Assembly (NCBI GenBank): GCA_001799975.1
Contig: MGUQ01000031.1
Span: forward strand, 12,528-25,530
Length of the DNA stretch: 13,003 nt
Direction: 5' to 3'
Origin: Elusimicrobia bacterium RIFCSPLOWO2_01_FULL_54_10
GTDB lineage: Bacteria > Elusimicrobiota > Elusimicrobia > 2-02-FULL-39-32
Shown here: piece by piece, positions 1-5,649 of the stretch
Numbering within the stretch: the first letter of the stretch is position 1
Layout of the letters: every line of letters begins with the position of its first letter
Translations under genes and position numbers: made by a program
Notes under the pieces: model-generated
Seen by the model: the letters and a program-made list of their open reading frames with translations, nothing else
The model's database searches: none
What the model was told of the DNA's origin: nothing

Positions 1-508
1 TCAAGTGGACCGGTCCCGGCTTGCCGCTTAAAGCCACCCGCAGAAGGCGTCGCACGGTTTCTCCCATTTTGTCCGCGCGGGTGAGCATGAGGCTGGCCTT
101 GGTGAGCGGCTTGAACATTTCCACCACGTCGATGCCCAAACTTCCGCATTCCTGGATGGCGCCCCGCCCAAAGGCGCTGGTGGCCACCTGGGCGGTGATC
201 AAGAACACGGGGATTCCGTCGTTTAAGGAAGTGGCGATGCCGGTGGCGGCGTTGGTGCATCCCGGCCCGGAAGTGACGCAGCATGCCCCAAGGCCGCGCC
301 GCATGCGGGCATATCCGTCGGCCATGAAAGCCGCTCCCCCTTCGTGTTTGGCGAGCACCGGCCGGATGCCCCCATGTTCATGCAGGGCTTCATAGAAAGG
401 CATGAGCGGCCCGCCCGGGATGCCGAAAATGTATTTCACGCCTTGCGCTTCGAGATGCTTGATCAGCAGTTTTACGGCCGAAATTCTGCTAGCGGACAGG
501 GTCAGCAT
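1..508 (-). CDS. IlvB-like thiamine-diphosphate-dependent enzyme, N-terminal part (cut by window edge)
   Basis: Only the first 169 codons are in the window; the rest lies beyond base 1. The visible part is the N-terminal PYR domain of the acetolactate synthase/pyruvate decarboxylase superfamily. I read FGIPGG near residue 28, KHEGGAAFMADGYAR near 54, which carries the conserved glutamate E56 that activates the thiamine ring in this family, TSGPG, then TGIATSLNDGIPVFLITAQV. The spacing matches acetolactate synthase large subunits. The stretch after ITAQV (IQECGSLGIDVVEMF) departs from the usual FQE.D..G pattern, so the substrate is uncertain and other decarboxylases or carboligases of the family are possible. 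The ATG at 508 is supported by TGGAGGT ending six bases upstream, and a good sigma70 promoter lies further upstream. The gene is divergent from the response regulator. Family assignment is confident; the exact reaction is not. Confidence 0.88.
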   Translation of the reverse strand, partial: MLTLSASRISAVKLLIKHLEAQGVKYIFGIPGGPLMPFYEALHEHGGIRPVLAKHEGGAAFMADGYARMRRGLGACCVTSGPGCTNAATGIATSLNDGIPVFLITAQVATSAFGRGAIQECGSLGIDVVEMFKPLTKASLMLTRADKMGETVRRLLRVALSGKPGPVHL

Positions 509-582
509 GGGGTACCTCCATTTTTCGGTGGGCTGAGGCATTGAGGAGCGAGCTGTCCGGAAAGATAGTTATGATAATAATA

Positions 583-612
583 AGTATATTCATATGATTA
601 GACTTGTGTCAA
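583..612 (-). promoter_or_regulatory. Sigma70-type promoter for the thiamine-diphosphate enzyme
   Basis: On the minus strand a perfect -35 box TTGACA (612-607) is followed after 18 bases by TATACT (588-583). Transcription would start near 576 and give a leader of about 68 bases before the ATG at 508. The assignment is by consensus match and position; the whole area is AT-rich, which raises the chance of fortuitous -10 boxes, but a full TTGACA is less likely by chance. Confidence 0.6.
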
Positions 613-669
613 GCCTAAATATATATAAATATCAATATATGTATAATTAATATTAGTATAATTATTAAT

Positions 670-1425
670 ATGTCAGTTTTTGAAAGCCCGCCTTGCCGCA
701 TTTTGATCTGTGAGGACGATCCCGACATGGCGGATATCATTTCTCAAATGCTTAAACCCCTCGGCTGCAAAATCGACATTGCCAACAACGCGATAAAGGC
801 TAAAGCGCTCCTGGCTCAAAATGTTTACAGGGTCATGACCTTGGACATCGTGATGCCCGGCCAGGACGGGCTCTCCTTTTTAAAAGAGCTTCGCGAGCAC
901 GAAACTACGCGGGACCTGCCCGTCCTTGTGGTTTCCGTATGCGGAATGGGCGATGACAAGCGGATAAGCGTTTCGGACTTTTCGATTTCGGACTGGATCA
1001 CGAAACCTTTGGATCCCGAACGGTTTGTTGCATCGGTCAAACAGGCTCTGGGCAAACAGGCTCTGGTCAAAAAGTCCGTGCGGAAGCTTGCGAAGATTCT
1101 GCATGTGGAGGACCACTCCAGTTCGCGGGAGTTGGTTTCCACTTTCTTGAGAAAAGCGGGTTCCATTGTCGCGGCCAAGGGCATCCAGGAGGCAAAATCT
1201 CTTCTGCTCAAGGAAGATTTTGATTTGATCATCATGAACGCGACCTTGCCGGACGGGGAAGGATCCGAATTGCTGCCGTTCGTGGGCTCGGCTCCCGTGA
1301 TTTTCCTCTCGACTCATCCGCCCCTGAATGCGCTGCCTGAAAGCGCGCTGAAGGTTCTGGGTCCGCTCGACCAGGCCGGCAATGAGCTCATGAAGGCAGT
1401 TCAGGCCGCCATGATCCCCAAGTAA
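670..1425 (+). CDS. Stand-alone two-receiver response regulator (REC-REC)
   Basis: The 251-aa protein consists of two CheY-like receiver domains and no output domain. REC1 (about 10-125) has the acidic cluster E15-D16-D17, a phospho-acceptor D59 in LDIVMPGQDG and the conserved lysine K112 in TKP, so it should be phosphorylated by a histidine kinase. REC2 (about 142-250) keeps E147-D148 in HVEDH, but the acceptor position is asparagine (N190 in IIMNATLPDGEG) and the TKP lysine motif reads LGPLD. It is therefore probably a non-phosphorylatable pseudo-receiver used for dimerisation or partner binding. No kinase gene is nearby, so the input is unknown. The ATG at 670 has no Shine-Dalgarno sequence; TATAAT at 657-662 would put transcription start almost on the ATG. 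Roles in phosphorelay or protein-protein signalling are inferred from the family. Confidence 0.88.
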   Translation: MSVFESPPCRILICEDDPDMADIISQMLKPLGCKIDIANNAIKAKALLAQNVYRVMTLDIVMPGQDGLSFLKELREHETTRDLPVLVVSVCGMGDDKRISVSDFSISDWITKPLDPERFVASVKQALGKQALVKKSVRKLAKILHVEDHSSSRELVSTFLRKAGSIVAAKGIQEAKSLLLKEDFDLIIMNATLPDGEGSELLPFVGSAPVIFLSTHPPLNALPESALKVLGPLDQAGNELMKAVQAAMIPK

Positions 1426-1426
1426 A

Positions 1427-1455
1427 TTGCCAATCATCCCGAAAACTGATAACAT
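1427..1455 (+). promoter_or_regulatory. Candidate promoter for tRNA-Val and the downstream hydrolase
   Basis: TTGCCA (1427-1432, five of six to TTGACA) and TAACAT (1450-1455, four of six to TATAAT) are separated by 17 bases. This would start transcription near 1462, about 34 bases before the tRNA. The -10 match is moderate, so this is a candidate only. Confidence 0.35.
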
Positions 1456-1495
1456 CTCTCTCCCAAACTGATTGGGGCTCGCACCCGAACAAAAG

Positions 1496-1572
1496 GGGCT
1501 CGTAGCTCAGCTGGTTAGAGTACCTCCTTGACATGGAGGGGGTCTCCGGTTCAAATCCGGACGAGCCCACCA
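1496..1572 (+). tRNA. tRNA-Val (anticodon GAC), CCA encoded
   Basis: The cloverleaf folds completely. The acceptor stem GGGCTCG (1496-1502) pairs with CGAGCCC (1562-1568). The D arm uses GCTC/GAGT with one G-U pair. The anticodon stem CCTCC/GGAGG encloses the loop TTGACAT, placing anticodon GAC at 1530-1532. A 5-base variable loop is followed by the T arm TCCGG/CCGGA with loop TTCAAAT. Discriminator A1569 is followed by a genomic CCA (1570-1572). GAC reads the valine codons GUC and GUU. The downstream coding sequence begins nine bases after the CCA, so the two are probably in one transcript. Confidence 0.96.
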
Positions 1573-1581
1573 TTTTTCCTC

Positions 1582-2433
1582 ATGAAATCTTTTTGGATCT
1601 CCGCCGTCCTCATTCTGCTCGCCGGCTGTTCCGCGAAGGGCCTTTACTACTATCCGAATGTCAAACTCTATCTGGACCCTGTCCAATTGGGCCATGTGTA
1701 TGAAACGCATCAATTCCCAAGCATAAACGGTGAAAACATCATCGGGCTTTTTTTTGAGAGCACCGGCGCACCCAAAGGGACTATTTTATTTCTGCATGGC
1801 AATTACGGCAATCTGTCGTACCATTTTTATCAAGCCACTTTTCTCATGAAGCATGGTTTTAATGTGTTCATGATCGATTACCAGGGATATGGCGGTTCCG
1901 AGGGCAAGCCCACCCCGCAGAACACCATTGAAGACGGGCAGGCGGCGGTCCGTTATGCGCTTTGGCTTTCCAGCGCCAATCCTGTTCCGTTGGGACTGTT
2001 CGGCCAATCCATAGGAGCTGCCGTCGGCACGGTGGTGGCGGCGCGGGAACCGCAAGTCAAGGCGGTTGTTCTTGAGGCGGGCTTTACGACTTATAAAAAA
2101 ATCATGGGTTCGGTGATGAGAAGGGGAGTTCTCACCTGGCCTTTCTCATTTTTCGTTCCGTCTCTCATCGCTCCGGCGGGTTTTGAGCCGCAGGAATTTG
2201 TGGCGTCCATTTCACCCCGGCCCGTGCTGTTTATTCACGGCGACCGCGACAAAATTGTGCCCGTGGAGATGTCCCGTCAACTGTTTGAGCGTGCCCTGGA
2301 GCCCAAACAGCTTCTGATTGTTCCGGGGGCAGGCCATTTGGAGTGCCGGACTGCCATGCAGGGAAAGTATGAACATGAAATTGCGGATTTCTTCGCCGAA
2401 GCCTTTTTGAAAAGCCCTACCAGTAAAAATTAA
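1582..2433 (+). CDS. Lipoprotein alpha/beta hydrolase (Bem46/YfhR-like)
   Basis: A 283-aa protein starting at the ATG at 1582. An in-frame upstream start at 1528 lies inside the tRNA and is rejected. The N-terminus MKSFWISAVLILLAGC is a type II signal peptide with lipobox LAGC, so Cys16 should be lipidated and the enzyme anchored in a membrane facing the periplasm. The serine-hydrolase fold shows an oxyanion-type FLHGN (70-74), the nucleophile elbow GQSIG with Ser143, Asp223 in HGDRDKIVP and His252 in GAGHLEC, giving a complete Ser-Asp-His triad. The sequence style (IDYQGYGGSEG) resembles Bem46/YfhR-type hydrolases of unknown physiological substrate; an esterase or peptidase-like activity is inferred. 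No Shine-Dalgarno precedes the ATG. The 3' end overlaps the convergent DUF4105 gene by 17 bases. Confidence 0.9.
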   Translation: MKSFWISAVLILLAGCSAKGLYYYPNVKLYLDPVQLGHVYETHQFPSINGENIIGLFFESTGAPKGTILFLHGNYGNLSYHFYQATFLMKHGFNVFMIDYQGYGGSEGKPTPQNTIEDGQAAVRYALWLSSANPVPLGLFGQSIGAAVGTVVAAREPQVKAVVLEAGFTTYKKIMGSVMRRGVLTWPFSFFVPSLIAPAGFEPQEFVASISPRPVLFIHGDRDKIVPVEMSRQLFERALEPKQLLIVPGAGHLECRTAMQGKYEHEIADFFAEAFLKSPTSKN

Positions 2434-4309
2434 GTCCCGTCTTCCATTCTTCAATGTCGTTTTCGTTCTCATAGCTGATCCGCGCCTGGCCTGAGCGTTT
2501 CCAGCCAAGGGCCACAGATGCGCGCAATCCCCAAAAATCATCTTCATCCCCCACAAAATAATTGTTGTAATCGGATTCGAACCCCATTTTTATGAAGGAT
2601 ACCGGCTCAAAAATGGCTCCCGACATGACTTGGGTTCCCACGCGGTTTTTTTTGCTGAATGCGGGGCCCGCGCCCAAATCGATTTGCGGCAAAGCATACA
2701 AGGCCAGCTCCCGGCCCAAAACTTTTCCCGCTTTGGAAAGTCCTGCCCCGCCTTTGACCCGGGCATATCCCTGGTCCCATGAGGACTCTTTCACGCCTTT
2801 TCTCGTTTCATAGCCCGCCCAGATGTTGAAAGAGGGTTTGCGTACCCACGGGTCCCAGGAGGATAGAGAGGCCAAGTCTGCAAAAACAAACTGGCTCACG
2901 TGAAACTTTTGCGTGGAATGGACATACCTGGCTTTCAAATGGAACATCTCAAGACGGCTATGCGGGATGTAGCCGTAATCTGGGTCCAAAAAATCATGCA
3001 GGGCGGGCCTGAGCGAAATTTCCTGAAACCAGTCTCCCATTCTGCGCCCCGTGCTCCACATGGCGCGGCTCGTGCGGTGCGCGTCTTCCGGCGCTTCAAA
3101 GCCTGCCGGGGAGAGCAGATTTTTTTCTTCGGGCACCTGATGGCGGTTCAATTCCAGAAGCATGGAGTGTTCGCGGGCATCGCGCTTAATTTCCTGAAAC
3201 CGGGCGAAACCGTTCAGGTAGCGGTAATATAAAAACGCGCTCTGCAGGACAATTCCTTTTCGCTTTTCATCCACGCTTTGTAATGAGCTGGCAATATCCG
3301 CGTTGGGGTTTCGGGCAATCCTCCCTGCAATTTTGATTTCTTCCCGTCTTAAGTTTGCCCGTGCAGCGAGCATTTTGGTCACTGCGGAAGGCCTCACGTT
3401 GATGTCCGTTACAAGCCCCGGAGTTTCCCGCACAGCCCGGAGGGTGTCGGCCGGAATGGTCATCCACCGGAAGCGGTTGGAAAGCTTCACCCCCGGCCGT
3501 GCCGCTTCCATCAGGGGCAAAAGCTGGTAAGAACAATTTTTCGTGAGAAAATAATATTTCATGTAGGCCGGGCCCAGCTCCCAGAGATGGAGCACGAGGC
3601 TGCGGATTTCGGCGGAGCTCAAGTTCAGCTGGTATTCCCACAAGTCCCGGCTTTCCAAGTTGTTGTATTCCTGGATTTTCATGTAATAAGGAATAGTCGT
3701 GAATTTTCCCGGGTATGCCCCGCTCAAGCCTTTCATGGCGTAGCCGGCTCCCATGGTTTGGTTCGTTTCCGCGGCAAAATTCACTGAATAGCTGGTGAGG
3801 CCCTTGTCCATGCGCAAAAATGTGTGGCCGTACATCGAGGCAGGATTGTGCAGATAAGCCGAGGCGAAAATCAATTGAACGGAGCTGTGAGAGAGGCGCT
3901 CCAGCCAGTTTTCGAGGATGGGGCAGTTGTGTGCGGGCAGTTGGCCCGCTTCCAGCCCCAATTCCTGAACGATCCATTGGGTTCTTGCGGGAAAGCGGCA
4001 GACCGTGGGCGTGTCCAGATCAACGGTGAAATAGGATGAGAGAGTGGCTTCCAGCTCTTTTTGAGGATCCTTTTTTCCTGCGGGAGAGATAAAAAAATTG
4101 GGGGAATCAATCTCGCTTTTGTTGCCGAAAAGAGTTTTACGGTAATGACCGAGAGCCAGCCAGCGGGGGGATTCCGAAGTTTTACCGGCTCTGGCGCGGC
4201 GGATTAATTCGTCCGGTCCCAGAGGTTTTGCAGCCCACGCCGGGCCAACCGCAAAGGACAGGAGGCAGAAAAGCAGAAAAAGCGGATTGGAAACTTTTAC
4301 ATTTCCAAT
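2417..4309 (-). CDS. DUF4105 (Lnb N-terminal-like) envelope protein with probable C-terminal outer-membrane barrel
   Basis: The reading frame is open from 4363 down to a TAG at 2417-2419. It has a typical Sec signal peptide (LFLLFCLLSFAVGPAWA, ending near 4232) followed by a DUF4105 domain. Diagnostic motifs are NPASMYGHTFLRMD, with a histidine at about residue 162, and TKNCSYQLLPL, with a cysteine at about residue 259, counting from 4309. Such a His/Cys pair resembles papain-like folds. After about residue 380 the protein shows alternating hydrophobic stretches rich in aromatic residues and ends in LNFYW; a C-terminal aromatic residue is the usual assembly signal of outer-membrane barrels. 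The start is unresolved: no ATG, GTG or TTG in this frame lies before the signal peptide. The coordinate given assumes ATT at 4309; CTG at 4327 is an alternative. A TTG at 3961 would lose the signal peptide and the beginning of the domain. Function is unknown. Confidence 0.8.
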   Translation of the reverse strand: MGNVKVSNPLFLLFCLLSFAVGPAWAAKPLGPDELIRRARAGKTSESPRWLALGHYRKTLFGNKSEIDSPNFFISPAGKKDPQKELEATLSSYFTVDLDTPTVCRFPARTQWIVQELGLEAGQLPAHNCPILENWLERLSHSSVQLIFASAYLHNPASMYGHTFLRMDKGLTSYSVNFAAETNQTMGAGYAMKGLSGAYPGKFTTIPYYMKIQEYNNLESRDLWEYQLNLSSAEIRSLVLHLWELGPAYMKYYFLTKNCSYQLLPLMEAARPGVKLSNRFRWMTIPADTLRAVRETPGLVTDINVRPSAVTKMLAARANLRREEIKIAGRIARNPNADIASSLQSVDEKRKGIVLQSAFLYYRYLNGFARFQEIKRDAREHSMLLELNRHQVPEEKNLLSPAGFEAPEDAHRTSRAMWSTGRRMGDWFQEISLRPALHDFLDPDYGYIPHSRLEMFHLKARYVHSTQKFHVSQFVFADLASLSSWDPWVRKPSFNIWAGYETRKGVKESSWDQGYARVKGGAGLSKAGKVLGRELALYALPQIDLGAGPAFSKKNRVGTQVMSGAIFEPVSFIKMGFESDYNNYFVGDEDDFWGLRASVALGWKRSGQARISYENENDIEEWKTGLNFYW

Positions 4310-4313
4310 CCGC
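4273..4313 (-). terminator. Rho-independent terminator after the DUF3015 gene
   Basis: On the minus strand GCGGATTGGAAA and TTTCCAATCCGC form a perfect 12-bp stem (4313-4302 with 4293-4282) around an 8-base loop, followed directly by TTTTTCTGCTTTT. It lies 24 bases after the DUF3015 stop codon. The same bases encode the start region of the DUF4105 protein, so that gene depends on readthrough or on an unseen promoter. Confidence 0.85.
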
Positions 4314-4337
4314 TCCGCCGCTGACAGAATTTCTTGC

Positions 4338-4820
4338 TTAGGAGAGAAGTCCCGGATACAGTTTCAGGGTCTGGTCCAGCCGGATGAGGAAGTCGGCAGT
4401 CGTCGTGTCGGCCGTGGAAAAGAGCTGGCCGTAGTGCGACTTGACGATTCCGTTGAACGCGTCTTTCTTGGAGGCATTGATGCCGATGATTTGAGAGAAG
4501 GCATTCAAAGTTTCGCCCTTCCCCACAGCCATATCATAGGACAATTGCTTCAGGTTCACGTCCGCAAAAACCACGGCTTCCTTGTTTTTCGCCACCATTC
4601 CGCCCTCGGTGCATCCCAGGGTTCCGGAAGTGATGCCGAAGGTCTGGTTGCCGAAAGTTCCGTTGGTGGTGGCTGCGAATATTTGAATGGGCTTGCTGTT
4701 GTCGCTTTTTGAGAAAAGGACGTAAGCCAGTCCGCAGCCAGCCATGGGGTGGCTTCCCTTGGCAAAAAGAGCCGGGGTCATCATCATCGTTGACACGGTC
4801 AGAACAAGAAGCTTCTTCAT
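4338..4820 (-). CDS. DUF3015 family secreted protein
   Basis: A 160-aa protein with a Sec signal peptide (MKKLLVLTVSTMMMTPALFA, then KGSH), so the mature protein of about 140 residues should be periplasmic or secreted. The mature N-terminus contains GCGLAYVLF and then QIFAATTNGTFGNQTFGITSGTLGC, the hallmark conserved block of DUF3015, with two cysteines that may form a disulphide. The remainder is helical with no catalytic signature that I recognise. The start is secure: AAGGAG (4832-4827) sits six bases upstream of the ATG at 4820. An extended -10 promoter and a perfect palindrome lie in its leader, and a strong terminator follows it. The biochemical role of the family is unknown to me. Confidence 0.88.
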   Translation of the reverse strand: MKKLLVLTVSTMMMTPALFAKGSHPMAGCGLAYVLFSKSDNSKPIQIFAATTNGTFGNQTFGITSGTLGCTEGGMVAKNKEAVVFADVNLKQLSYDMAVGKGETLNAFSQIIGINASKKDAFNGIVKSHYGQLFSTADTTTADFLIRLDQTLKLYPGLLS

Positions 4821-4845
4821 GCATGTCTCCTTATAAGTCAGATTT

Positions 4846-4867
4846 CTTTTGCCCGCACGGGCAAAAG
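4846..4867. repeat. Perfect 10-bp inverted repeat in the DUF3015 leader
   Basis: CTTTTGCCCG (4846-4855) and CGGGCAAAAG (4858-4867) are exact reverse complements with a 2-base centre CA. No T-tract follows on either strand, so it is not an ordinary terminator. It sits just downstream of the predicted start site of the DUF3015 transcript, where an operator or leader hairpin would act. Confidence 0.8.
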
Positions 4868-4881
4868 CGCAACTGGGTTGG

Positions 4882-4890
4882 ATTATAACA
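4882..4890 (-). promoter_or_regulatory. Extended -10 promoter of the DUF3015 gene
   Basis: On the minus strand TGTTATAAT (4890-4882) is a perfect extended -10 element (TG, one base, TATAAT). A weak -35-like TTACAC lies at 4912-4907 with 19-base spacing. Transcription would start near 4875, about 55 bases before the ATG. Confidence 0.6.
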
Positions 4891-4928
4891 AAATCGACCC
4901 GAAAGGTGTAACGAACCGTGAATCCAGG

Positions 4929-5075
4929 TTAAAATCTCAGTTCCGAAACTTCCTTCTCTTTTTGTTTCAAGAACGGGTCTAATTCTTCCTCTTCCGGTTC
5001 CTGGTTATATAAATCCTTCTGGGGCCTGAAATCCTCCGGCTGGAGCCAAATCATCTTGCGCTTTTTGGGTCTCAT
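4929..5075 (-). CDS. Small charged 48-aa protein of unknown function
   Basis: A short frame from ATG 5075 to TAA 4931-4929 encodes 48 residues. It begins MRPKKRKMIWLQPEDF, continues with an acidic run (EPEEEELD) and ends in a charged KQKEKEVSELRF. There is no signal peptide or membrane segment, so it should be cytoplasmic. Coding potential is supported by an excellent Shine-Dalgarno AAGGAGG nine bases upstream of the ATG and by its neat placement in an otherwise empty gap. The basic N-terminus and acidic middle suggest binding to nucleic acid or a partner protein, but this is only composition. I recognise no family. It is on the same strand as DUF3015, 108 bases upstream of it, and divergent from the 119-aa gene. 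Confidence 0.6.
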   Translation of the reverse strand: MRPKKRKMIWLQPEDFRPQKDLYNQEPEEEELDPFLKQKEKEVSELRF

Positions 5076-5135
5076 GTCTGTGTTCCTCCTTGAAGTCGCC
5101 TTCTCTCATTCACTAGGACACCGCGCGGGGGAGAA

Positions 5136-5151
5136 GGTTACAATTGTTACC
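5136..5151. repeat. Near-palindrome between divergent genes, possible operator
   Basis: GGTTACAATTGTTACC is a 16-base imperfect palindrome with one mismatched symmetric pair (T and T). It lies 60 bases upstream of both the small minus-strand gene and the plus-strand 119-aa gene. It contains TTGTTA on plus and TTGTAA on minus, each resembling a -35 box, so a regulator bound here could affect both directions. I found no convincing matching -10 boxes. Confidence 0.4.
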
Positions 5152-5210
5152 TGGCGCCCGCAGGCGTGTCTAATAAGGTGAGGCATTAATTTTTTCGAGG
5201 GAGGATTTAT

Positions 5211-5570
5211 GTGAGAAGCAAAGCAGGGTTCGTTGCGTTGCTGGCGGCGGCATTTCTGGCCGTTCCCGTTCTTGGGCTGGCGGCGCAGGGACAGGGCGTG
5301 GTGCTGGAGTCGGGCAAATACATGGCGGTGTTGACTCCGCCCGTGGATGAGGCCGGGGCCGCTTCAATTGACAAGGAACTCCGCAAACTCAAGGAACTTG
5401 AGTCCGTTTCCGTTCAGTCCTCGGACTCCACGGTGCACTTCACGGTCAAGTCTGGCAAAAAGCTTGACGCCTCCAAACTGGAGAAAACCATCATGAAGGG
5501 CGCCCCTGAAATCCGGGTGCTAGGCACCCCGCAGCTAGAAACTGAAGGGAGCGTCGGCCCCAATTATTAA
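5211..5570 (+). CDS. Secreted 119-aa protein, possible HMA-like ferredoxin fold
   Basis: The GTG at 5211 is chosen because GGGAGG (5199-5204) sits six bases upstream and because it gives a complete signal peptide (basic MRSK, then a hydrophobic ALLAAAFLAVPVLGLAA core, with cleavage near residue 25). The mature part of about 95 residues has an order of short strands and helices (KYMAVLTPP, a helix ASIDKELRKLKEL, SVSVQSSDSTVHFTV, a helix DASKLEKTIMKG, EIRVLGTP). This resembles the beta-alpha-beta-beta-alpha-beta pattern of heavy-metal-associated domains. The CxxC metal site is absent, so metal binding is unlikely and the fold is only inferred. The gene is single, followed by a terminator-like hairpin. 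Function is unknown. Confidence 0.75.
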   Translation: MRSKAGFVALLAAAFLAVPVLGLAAQGQGVVLESGKYMAVLTPPVDEAGAASIDKELRKLKELESVSVQSSDSTVHFTVKSGKKLDASKLEKTIMKGAPEIRVLGTPQLETEGSVGPNY

Positions 5571-5589
5571 CCGCGGCCATTTTTAAGCA

Positions 5590-5638
5590 ACAACCGAAGC
5601 TCTGAAGTAAACATTTCAGGGCTTTCGGTTGTATTTTA
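5590..5638 (+). terminator. Terminator-like hairpin after the 119-aa gene
   Basis: ACAACCGAA (5590-5598) pairs with TTCGGTTGT (5624-5632). The stem continues with GC/GC, a single-base bulge at 5623 and CTGAA/TTCAG around an 8-base loop. The tail ATTTTATA is short, so termination may be partial. It ends 12 bases before the diguanylate cyclase ATG and could attenuate readthrough into that gene. Confidence 0.65.
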
Positions 5639-5649
5639 TAGAGATGCTC

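Noticed and set aside
21..395. Plus-strand open frame at the left edge
   Set aside because: It is antisense to the thiamine-diphosphate enzyme, whose family motifs are clear on the minus strand.
1430..1475. Inverted repeat CCAATCA / TGATTGG after the response regulator
   Set aside because: Seven base pairs around a loop of over 30 bases and no T-tract; too weak for a terminator.
1474..1502. Direct repeat GGGGCTCG before and at the 5' end of the tRNA
   Set aside because: Eight bases only, with no matching 3' copy or mobile gene; likely chance rather than an attachment site.
1528..1581. N-terminal extension of the hydrolase beginning inside the tRNA
   Set aside because: The 18 codons overlap the tRNA anticodon and T arms, and the ATG at 1582 gives a complete lipoprotein signal peptide.
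3267..3977. Second minus-strand frame overlapping the DUF4105 gene
   Set aside because: It is an alternative-frame reading of the DUF4105 coding sequence; the DUF4105 motifs fix the true frame.
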